A DNA stretch of 64,000 bases from Aplysia californica. Its lineage: Eukaryota > Mollusca > Gastropoda > Aplysiida > Aplysiidae. The stretch spans positions 1,497,854 through 1,561,853 of the forward strand of contig NW_004797329.1 of assembly GCF_000002075.1 (NCBI RefSeq). Direction: 5' to 3'. Made by a program: the position numbers and the translations under genes. Under the pieces are notes generated by a model. That model had not been told where the DNA came from and made no database searches. It saw only the letters and a program-made list of their open reading frames with translations. Below, piece by piece: positions 56,501 to 64,000 of this stretch. Each line of letters opens with the position of its first letter. The first letter of the stretch is position 1.

Positions 56501-57747
56501 CGTTGATTGAAGGCACAAAAAATGTAAATTTTCAGTTACCGCGAACTCTTAAGCTAACGAAAGAACTAATCTTTGGCGGCCATTTTCTCACTAATTTTAC
56601 CTTTGAAAACAGGTGACCCCCATCTCCTTCATTCGCAAATATCTCGACTTGTATACAAGATAAATGGATATTATTTTCATCCACATAAAGACAAGTTAAC
56701 AAGCTTTAAGATGATACCAATTACTCTACTTGCCCAAAAACTGACGAGAGCCTGATTCCACCACGATGCTTCACATATATTTAGGGCCACCAACCTTTAA
56801 ACCAGTCAACAATCTTCTGTTCTCTTCCTCCAGACTGTAGACTTGCAGCAGACCCTGGACCTTGCGAGGCCGCTACGACCAGATACTACTACAACGATAA
56901 AGAAAAGTCATGCCAGCAATTTCTCTATGGAGGGTGTGACGGTAATGAGAACAACTTCTCTACAGAGTCAGAGTGTCAAGCAGCATGCGTGTGTACTCAA
57001 GGATCAAGAAAAATTCGTCGCCTTGGGTGTACAAAACAAGTTTATTTCCACAATGTTTACAGCGGCCATTGCAGACTATACGGCCAGCGAAAAGGCGGAA
57101 AAAACCATAACGGCTGTAATGCAAAAGCTAATCGTTTCGCAAGCGCCGAGGAGTGCAATTCGGTATGTGCGACGTCACACTGCTATCTGAGCCCGAAAAG
57201 AGGACCATGCAAAGCCCGTAACGAACGTTTCTTTTACAACGCACTCAGCGGCAAGTGCCAGAGCTTCATCTACGGAGGGTGTAAGGGCAATCGGAACAAG
57301 TTCGGGTCAGAGGAGGAATGTAATCGAGAATGCACCATACCCATTCAGGGAGGAGAAGACCCGATTAATGTCCACCCGAGATGTCTTCTCCCAAAATATG
57401 GCGGTTTATCTGAATGCGATATTAACAGTATCAGTTATTATTACAATTCCGAGTCCGGTGAATGCGAATCTTTCACCTTCAGTGGCTGCATGGGAAACTC
57501 AAACAATTTTATGACGAAAGAGTCATGTACCAAGAGTTGCATTCTCAATGAGATAGGAGAACACCCGTTTAATGGCCACCCGGACTGTCTTCTACCCAAG
57601 TGGAGCGGTCCATGCAAGGCTCATAACCCTAGATTTTATTACAATTCCGAATCAGGTGAATGCGAGTCTTTCATTTACAGTGGTTGCCAGGGTAACGAAA
57701 ACAATTTCGTGACAAAGGAGTCATGTATTAATAGATGCATTCCCTAA
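52592..57747 (+). CDS. Secreted five-Kunitz-domain protein, 2 exons
   Basis: Exons 52592-52670 and 56834-57747 join in phase 1 to give 330 residues. The start follows CCCCACC, a fair Kozak context. Residues 1-22 are a signal peptide ending LVEA. Five Cys-rich units follow: K1 28-78, K2 80-138, K3 143-193, K4 210-262, K5 278-328. K1, K3 and K5 have exact Kunitz spacing (C-8-C-15-C-7-C-12-C-3-C), with YGGC/YSGC and NNF. The residue after the second Cys (P1) is Glu38 in K1, Lys153 in K3, Asp222 in K4 and Lys288 in K5. K3 and K5 have the Lys-Ala pair of trypsin-type inhibitors; the acidic P1 of K1 and K4 does not suit trypsin. K2 keeps six Cys but with longer loops and no GGC motif, so it may not inhibit anything. 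The link and first residues of K4 and K5 (HP-CLLPK) are alike, a recent domain duplication. Role: probable extracellular serine-protease inhibition, by family. Confidence 0.93.
52722..53150 (+). repeat. Shared-head repeat, body C (Kunitz intron)
   Basis: GTTTTACATCGCTCGCAATGC, TAGCGCGCGGGACACATT, GCCCAGGTGGTGACCGAAGC, CGAGAAGGCTAGGTCTAGAT and GACGAAAGCAGACGGCAGA. The longest C-type copy, it begins 50 bp after the exon 1 donor. Confidence 0.75.
53155..53295 (-). repeat. tRNA-derived SINE, reverse copy
   Basis: GGATTCAAACCCATGACC, GAACACCTTAACCTCCAGGC, CCGAGAGCCCCCCTGTACAG is the complement of 49820-49925. GGGTTTGAATCC on the minus strand is the B box. Confidence 0.8.
53487..53538. repeat. (CT)n microsatellite
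   Basis: About 26 CT units in the Kunitz intron. Confidence 0.97.
53540..55400. other. Kunitz intron, AT-rich unique part
   Basis: No gene or recognised element. C-run at 53898-53909. Confidence 0.4.
55408..55680. repeat. Diverged direct duplication of ~138 bp
   Basis: Both halves share TAGACTC, CCAG, GCTTAC-TAATCA, GCTT, TGGCCC, GGGGTG, TGTGGC/TGTGGC, TGAAAC, TTTGA and GTTC in the same order. About 70% similar; no ORF. Confidence 0.75.
56331..56778 (+). mobile_element. MITE family 1, copy in Kunitz intron
   Basis: ATATGTGAGGCATATGTGTC, GGTGGAATCAGGCTCACG at the left and CTGACGAGAGCCTGATTCCA, CCACGATGCTTCACATAT at the right. It ends 55 bp before the exon 2 acceptor. Confidence 0.9.
56834..57747 (+). 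CDS. Kunitz protein exon 2 (all five domains)
   Basis: Acceptor CCTCCAG; the split codon gives Tyr27 before the first Cys. The frame is open for 304 codons to TAA (57745-57747). All five domains lie in one exon. Confidence 0.95.
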
Positions 57748-57799
57748 AAAATACGAAGTGAGGCTAAACGAGTGCTACGCGGTTTATCCCTTCTTTACC

Positions 57800-57805
57800 A
57801 TTAAA
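57800..57805 (+). promoter_or_regulatory. Candidate poly(A) signal ATTAAA
   Basis: ATTAAA 53 bp after the Kunitz stop codon; a weaker candidate than the one at 58296. Confidence 0.25.
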
Positions 57806-58295
57806 ATTAGGGCACGGAAGAGAGCAGATTTTTAAAATACCCATTAGAGGTATATTCCGCAAGCTTGACGACCTACTGGCACTTATGTTCTCTTTTAGAA
57901 TCAGTTCTTTTAACTTTAACTTTTACTGAACATGGAATGGCACCATACAGCCAGCAGGGTACCTCGAGGAAAGGAGAGGTAATGGCCAGGATATGTCGAA
58001 TCACTAATTTGACGGACTGAATTAAACAATTAACTCGCATAACGTCATGAGGAACCATTGTTTTAAGTCCCCAAGTGTCCCAAGGGAGGATTTCTTTTTT
58101 TTAACTTTTACGGATCTCTGGAGCGTTATCAGATGTCATAAACATACTCGTAATAAGGTCACATTTCGGATTGAACAAAAATTGTAAGCTAAGTTAATTG
58201 TAATAGGCAGTTGCTGTATGAGTTTAGTCGTGTTCCTCGATGAAAGCATTTGTCTGGAGAAAGTTTGCTCGTTTCTCATTTTGTTTTAGTTTCGA

Positions 58296-58301
58296 ATAAA
58301 C
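58296..58301 (+). promoter_or_regulatory. Candidate poly(A) signal AATAAA
   Basis: A canonical AATAAA about 550 bp after the Kunitz stop codon, followed within 40 bp by GTGTTC / T-rich sequence. Confidence 0.4.
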
Positions 58302-58734
58302 GTTTTATATGTAATCTAGCGCGTGTTCATTTCTCTTATTTGCCGGTGGTACGTGTCTCCAAAGTGTGTCTGAGGACGCTGTTGTGTTCTGTTTCTTTAC
58401 TCTCTATGCATAATATTGTACATCGAGCTTTTCCTTTTTCACTAAATGGCTATTATCATGGTTACCTACTTCTATAATTCTAAAACAAAATCAATAGCAA
58501 ACACACGTAACCATTACCCCCACGGAAGTCCTTAACGCACACACCACAGTTATGCTACTTTTTTTAGTCTACTTTTTCAATGAGGTTAACAAGAACGTTA
58601 TCGGACGTCAGTCCACTAAAATCATCTGTCATAATCCCGTATCGCAGCTTCTGCTTGGATCTGAACCTGCAATTGATGCAATAATATGGCCATGTATGCC
58701 AACCATGTGCAGTTCATAATTTCCTTAGACATGG

Positions 58735-59380
58735 TCTTCGAAGAAAGTTAGGGAACACTTATGGAATTAAACAAAAGGAGAACAAAGAGACAAAAACAAA
58801 TCTTGTCTTTTTACAGATCGTTTTTTAATATCGAAAGAAACATGTAATAACCTCAAACATTGTCACAAATTAACTCCAACAACAGTACATAAGGTGGAAT
58901 TGGTACCCCAAAAATAAAATAAATAAAAAATAAAAAATGAAGGTTTCAAAACAAGGCTCAATAACGAGAATGTCTTCCATTATTAGCCAAACACTCTCTG
59001 CATCTAGTGTTCATATATAGACCTACCAAGTTTGCTGAAGATTGTGAAGGAGCTGGTCAAGAGCTCTTGCTGTTGGGTAATTTTCCTGAACATGGCGCCC
59101 CTAGCTCGTCTCATACATGTTCAATTGGGTTTAGATCAGGAATGTCTGTTAATTCCATTTTGAGCAATGAAATCGTTGATAACACGAGGACGGTGTGGCC
59201 TGGGGTTGTTTTCCTGAAAGATTGCACCAGCACCAATCAGCTGCAGCTGTGAGACCCCTAGAGGTTTTACAATTTCATCATGATAGCGAAAGGCATTGAT
59301 GTTGCCCTACATGTGGTAGAGAGGCGTCATGATGTGAAGAGATCCCATCTCACACTATCACAGAACCTCCCCATAGGCCA
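58735..59380 (-). mobile_element. Tc1/mariner transposase fossil
   Basis: On the minus strand: GGSVIVWDGIS, NINAFRYHDEIV, GAIFQENNPRPHRPRVINDF and IAQNGI, then PKPN in place of the DLNPIEH box and a run up to QQQELLTSSF. These are the middle and C-terminal motifs of Tc1/mariner transposases (GGSVMVWGGIS, GN.NA.RY..EI, IFQ.DNARPHRA). Internal stops and a short deletion break it. The left side has AGTTAGGGAACACTT near 58747, like the end of such elements. The N-terminal DNA-binding part is absent. Confidence 0.82.
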
Positions 59381-60005
59381 CCTACACAGATACGTTCCAA
59401 GCTGCCGGTTCGGCATGGAAAGGCAAACCTGGCAGTAGAACTGCATAATTTGTAGACAAAAGACTGCTAGAAAAAAGTTAAACCGGGAGGCCGAACCAGC
59501 GGTTTCAACGTGTGGATTTTCTTAATACAGTTCAGCGCGTTCCGTCGACGGCAGCCTTTGTGTGACCTCGCGGGCTTCACCGGCTTATCTTGTCACTGCC
59601 AATATCTTCGAAATTATGATTTACCGCACATAAAATCTGATTACATTTTTTTAAACGAGCGACCGATTTTTTAGGCAAGAAACGAGCAGGATTTGCGTTT
59701 TTAAAAAACAATTAAAGAGAAAGCAAAATTTTTCCCCATAAGCAGCACATAAATTGCAAGCAAATCGTCATTGTCAGTAGACTCACTGCGGTTAAACCAC
59801 GCGTGATATGGATGACGCGCAGACCCGTCGAATAGCAGTTTTCCGCGGCGGTTCGAACGCCGGTTTCCACTCAGGTTAAAACTGCCCGGTTGGAAAGCTA
59901 GGCCCCCTATCTTTTTTTCTAGCAGCTTTTCATCTTCATCTACGGTTCTGCCTCCAGGTTTGCTTTTCCATTCCGAACCGGCAGTTTGGAACGTAGATGT
60001 GTAGG
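59381..60005. repeat. Large inverted repeat, ~97-bp arms
   Basis: The left arm (59381-59478; TACGTTCCAAGCTGCCGGTT, GGAAAGGCAAACCTGG, CTGCTAGAAAAAA) is complementary to the right arm (59910-60005) at roughly 78%. The spacer is about 430 bp. It abuts the Tc1/mariner fossil. It may be the ends of an unrelated DNA element. Confidence 0.65.
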
Positions 60006-60333
60006 GGGATCTTTGATGCTGTGTATTCCCGTCTCTCCGCTCGTTCACACCAAACACACAGACGAGCGACATCGTTCTAAAACGGGCCACACCTGACACA
60101 GGCCGTCCTCAAGGCCCGGCATCAATTGAACAGCTCAGAACTAAAGTAATCACACACACACCTACAATCCAAAAGGACTACATAAAAGTAAGCGTAATTT
60201 GTGTACAGAAATTACAGCGCCACAATTATTGTAGCTCGTCTGTCAGGAGCCGTCGTTGGGCAGTGTGTCAGCTGAGCTCGCGACAGGCCAGTGTATACCT
60301 CTTAGTTGTACATGTGCTTTGTTTTAGTAGAGC

Positions 60334-60702
60334 TTTTACGGCGCTCGAAACTGAATAAGGTCACATGAGCGCCAAGGGGTGGGTGTCAACAGAGAAGTCT
60401 TTACAGGGAATCAGACTTACTCTGCTTAACTCTCAAGCTTCAACAGCACAAAGTCTGCTTCGACTATCAAGGCACCCCGGAAATAGCGGGTCACAAGAGT
60501 GTGACAAACATACAAAAGAAGTAGATGAAACTGACGATAGTAAGGATTAGGACAGAAAAAGCAGCATTTCCATGTTGCAGTTCAGGCACAGTTTATGAGC
60601 ATGACATTATTGGATTTACAACTTTATAGTGCATTCGAACGAGAAATGTCCCCCCTTTGGGAATAGCCTAAAGACACTTCAGTCAGTGGCACCGCCCCGT
60701 GG
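60334..60702 (+). repeat. Shared-head repeat, body A, forward copy
   Basis: Head TTTTACGGCGCTCGAAACTG, AATAAGGTCACATGAGCGCC, then GGGTGGGTGTCAACAGAGAA, CTGCTTCGACTATCAAGGC, and the end AAAGACACTTCAGTCAGTGG. Best-preserved copy of type A. Confidence 0.85.
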
Positions 60703-60981
60703 GGTACTTAGTTGTACGAGGATTTGCCAGGGGTCTGTCTTGGTATCTTGGCTTGTAGTGTTTCAGAACAAAAACAGAAAAATCTTTTCACGTCTTGGTT
60801 CCTTACAGTGAAAGCAATAGGTCAAACGAAACACATCACTACCTTGGACCGACACAGTTCTATCTGCTCAGTACTTAGTTTTGAGAAATTCGACCTAACA
60901 CTTTTTGCTTCATATCATTTCAAGCTTTTTAACTGCAGTTCTCGGGATGTCTTGATAATGACTCCAATATAAGCGTACGAA

Positions 60982-61411
60982 TTTGTGAGGCAGCGTGGTG
61001 GAATCAGGCTCTCATCAAAATAATCAAAGTGAAGAAACTTGCATTTTTCCGCATGTTTCTGAATTGGTATCAAATTTTCATTTTTTTGGCTGAACACCTT
61101 TCATGTCCATTTCTGTTCGGATGTTTCTGCAAAATGTTGATTAAAGGCACAAAAAAATGTAAATTTTCATTTACCACGGACTCTTAAGTTAGGAAATAAC
61201 TAATCTTTGGCGGCCATTTTCTCACTAATTTTACCTCTGAAAACAGGTGACCCCCACCTCCTTCTTTCGCAAATATCTCAACTGGTATTCAAGATAAATG
61301 GATATTTTTTCATCCAAATAAAGTCAAGTGAACAAGTTTTAAGATGATACCAATAACTCTACATGCCCAAAAATTGACGAGAGCCTGATTCCACCACGTT
61401 GCCTCACATTT
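60982..61411 (+). mobile_element. MITE family 1, near-complete copy
   Basis: TTTGTGAGGCAGCGTGGTGG, AATCAGGCTCTCATCAAAAT and TTGACGAGAGCCTGATTCCA, CCACGTTGCCTCACATT. Interior aligns without large gaps to 50846-51278. Confidence 0.9.
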
Positions 61412-64000
61412 GTTAGAGCAGACAGAACATCTGGTTTCTGACCCTAAGGTCTTAGTAAATCAAAACGGCCAAAAATGTCAGATAGAACTTAGTGATTCCA
61501 CGGTAGTGGTATGCCAACAGCAGCATAATTGAATCTTTCTGGCATATTATACTGTTGCATCTGTGGAATACGGTCATTGGGGCTGATGTAGCTTATAGGT
61601 CCGTTGGCAATTTCGCGTTACCAAAGAGGGTGGGGATTGGGGGGGGGGATACTATACTGTGAGTGCGACAGCGCTTCTGAGTGCTGGTGGGAAGGGTTTT
61701 GAAATAATTAAGACATTCAATAATTTCTTGTCCTGTTGCGGAAGAATTGTACACTTCCACTTTGCCAGTCCCCCGCTGGTCCTTGTAGTCAGTGGTGAAG
61801 CGTCTATAATATAGTGGCGTCCAAAAGAAACTTGAAAATGTAATCACCCAATCATCGGTCTAAAACCTTGCACTACCCACTCATGTAGCGTGCAAATTCA
61901 AAGGCAGATAAATTCTGCTTCATCTAACACATCAATATTCCATCTAGGATAAGAGGCGCCAGAAACATGCTCACCCAAAACTGACATTAAAAAATGAGGC
62001 TGGGCAAAATTGTGCGAAATCAAAGAAAATGTAGAATTGTCTTCGCGAGTGTATTGGGGATCCTAGATATTGATAGATAGGAAATACCTGTACATTGAAT
62101 ATCCATGGAATGGAAAATTTTGTCTCTGCAATAAAAATTATTCCAGTTCGATAGTTAAACAGGTCAGCTTTCGCCCCTGCTTATAGTCAAGTGTTTTCAA
62201 AATAAAACTGATAATAAAACTGCTTCAATAGTGAGCTCCTTATGAACACAAGCGAGTACATGACTTATAATTTTCCTCGCCAGCTTCTCCTACTTCAGTT
62301 AGCCACAGTCACGATAGCTGCGTGCAGTTAAGCTAAGAAATAATTTTCAAACTGAGGACGTTAAAACCTGTTAACTGAAAACATTCTTCTCTTCAGAGTG
62401 CTCAACAAAGTGGAACCACCTGGCGATGTTCGAGAACCTCAATAGTGATGTAGACGACAACAACAGACTACGCTCTGATGAATAGGTGAGGCAAGTATAG
62501 AGCAAACGCCCAAGTTAAATTTTCACGCCTGAGTGAACAAGATGCCTTTCCTTCTGGATGACTAATGACGAGGGCACTATTCGATGCCGGTACTCGATAC
62601 GATAAATGTGTTGATTGAAACCAAAGACCTTATATTTTTAAAAATAATACAACACATTACCTCTGTTAGAACTCCTGTATTCTATTTCTTTTAATTTATT
62701 TATCCGCTAGGAGGGGCTCTCGTGGTCCAGCCCTTCCTTTCCTCTACCTATTCACCCTATTCACAGGCTTGCCCATTTGGCTAACCTAGGCCTATCGCCA
62801 AATCCATTTCGATAATCGACACCGAGGTATTCCAACGAGCACTTGACAGTTTCGGGTATCGGATTTTGTGAACGCATTATTCGACTCGTACCCTCCTCCC
62901 TTGAGTTGCGAGACCAAGTTCTGTAACAGAACTCACAGGCAGATCCTGAGCGCAGGTAGATCCTCGTCGGATAAACGCAAATTAATGACTTTTGTAGCTC
63001 GGATGCAGGTAGAGCAGAGGAGAAGTTGAAGATTCGACACGGCGTGTTTCACTCACTGAGTTCTAAGGTAAGTGAACTATTATTTCGGAAATGCTGACGA
63101 GAGAAGTCCCACTCTACTCCAATTTGTTTGTCAGGTGTCTTGATCTAGTCTGGGGCAGACATTGACGGTGACAGAACCTTATTCCTTCCTTTTGTCAGTA
63201 CTGATCTGTTCTTTTTTTCTGATTGAGTTGTTTTTCATAACATTATTGTTCCATGTTTCTGTTTTCCTCTTCTCTTCATTCCCTTAATATACGGGTGCTC
63301 TGGTGTGGTTTTCTCCTTCTTCCCGATCAATCATCTATCGTCCTTATCTTTCTTCCTATTTTTGTGTGATTATTACTCTCTTGTAACACCTCTAATCTTT
63401 GGCACTAGTAGCTCCCATATCCGAGCAAAAGGATAGACTATACACAAGCTTTCATGGTTCTTTCTATGTGTTCCCTGCTGCATTTCCCTTTGAGAAAATC
63501 GGCTTCACCTTGTTTTAATTTTCTTTAGATGTTGCAATCATCTCTTTTAAATCTGTTTGTCACTTTTTGCATGGAATGGAAAAAGCTGGGACAATGTTCT
63601 ATAATTCTAATCTATGTATTAAGAGGAGGCTATTAACTGTTGTGCCTTGCTTTGGGCAAACAATCATGCTTCAGTCCTCCTCCCCCATCCCTACCCCACC
63701 TCGTGTCCTCCAGTTGTTGTTTTTATTTTTTTTTTGGCTTTCTCCTTTAAAAAAAATTCTACGTGGGAAGTGGGTCGTCCTATAATAATGGAAAGCTTTT
63801 TTCGTTTCGAAATATTATTATTATGTCTGCTGTGAAACCACGTTATTCTACTTTCAGCTCCCCGGAGTAAATTTCAATGAGGGCGTGGCCTGAAAAGACT
63901 TACTGGAGCGCAACCTGAGCCCTAGAACATAATACATTATATAACTGTGTCCTGTTTGGTTAATATAACGTGTCATGTCTAACTTGAAACTTGAAACTAC
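61412..64000. other. Right end of window, no supported gene
   Basis: No long or family-like frame. One possible short exon is discussed in the findings (62397-62485). A partial type-B shared-head repeat lies at 63293-63412 (GGGTGCTCTGGTGTGGTTTT, TCATCTATCGTCCTTATC, TCTTGTAACACCTCTAATC). Confidence 0.4.
63293..63412 (-). repeat. Shared-head repeat, body B, partial
   Basis: Matches the distal two thirds of 43987-44171; it stops before the head. Confidence 0.72.

Noticed and set aside
59701-60099. 132-codon minus-strand frame
   Set aside because: It spans the right arm of the large inverted repeat and its spacer; no family recognised, so it is treated as repeat sequence.

Overview
The window is 64 kb of animal nuclear DNA: intron-rich, low coding density, (CA)n/(GA)n/(ATT)n microsatellites, tRNA-type SINEs, several LINE remnants, many small inverted-repeat (MITE-like) elements and one assembly gap. 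A marine mollusc, probably a gastropod, is my best guess from the gene content, the frequent AGATCT/CTAG-rich patches and the SINE type; nothing in the sequence proves the species.

Two host genes can be read with confidence. The first is a complete nine-exon gene on the + strand (7482-28922) for a 481-residue non-receptor tyrosine phosphatase of the PTP1B/TC-PTP (PTPN1/PTPN2) type. It has an intact catalytic domain, a proline-rich and acidic linker, and a C-terminal membrane anchor. All splice junctions join in frame with consensus GT/AG sites. The second is a two-exon gene on the + strand (52592-57747) for a 330-residue secreted protein with a signal peptide and five Kunitz-type domains, all five in one exon. 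A third gene is suggested by one serine-rich possible first coding exon on the - strand at 1209-1331.

Region by region: 1-7.4 kb holds the possible minus-strand exon, an AAAAGGCGTTTTGTCAGC hairpin tandem, two SINEs, a LINE RNase H remnant and one MITE. 7.5-29 kb is the phosphatase gene. Its intron 1 carries a nested stack of inverted-repeat elements and a foldback element whose arms are minisatellites. Its intron 6 carries a 3.15-kb DNA transposon (21666-24818) with 38-bp terminal inverted repeats, a 5-bp GTGAT target duplication and a transposase-like ORF with a DGCSGQNKN motif. 29-45 kb is intergenic or 3'UTR sequence with many short repeats, ending in a 735-base gap (44188-44922). 45-52.5 kb has a 22-bp tandem array, two LINE remnants (one with a SINE inside it), an inverted relative of the intron-6 transposon and large microsatellites. 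52.5-58.3 kb is the Kunitz gene. 58.7-64 kb has a Tc1/mariner fossil beside a large inverted repeat, another MITE copy and apparently non-genic DNA.

The two host genes have no evident functional link: one is an intracellular membrane-anchored phosphatase, the other a secreted protease inhibitor. The most unusual content is mobile DNA: the transposon with a poorly described transposase type, two MITE families of seven or more and four copies, and a set of dispersed repeats that share one 35-40-bp head but carry three different bodies. No LTR retrovirus-like element, CRISPR array or bacterial-type feature was recognised.
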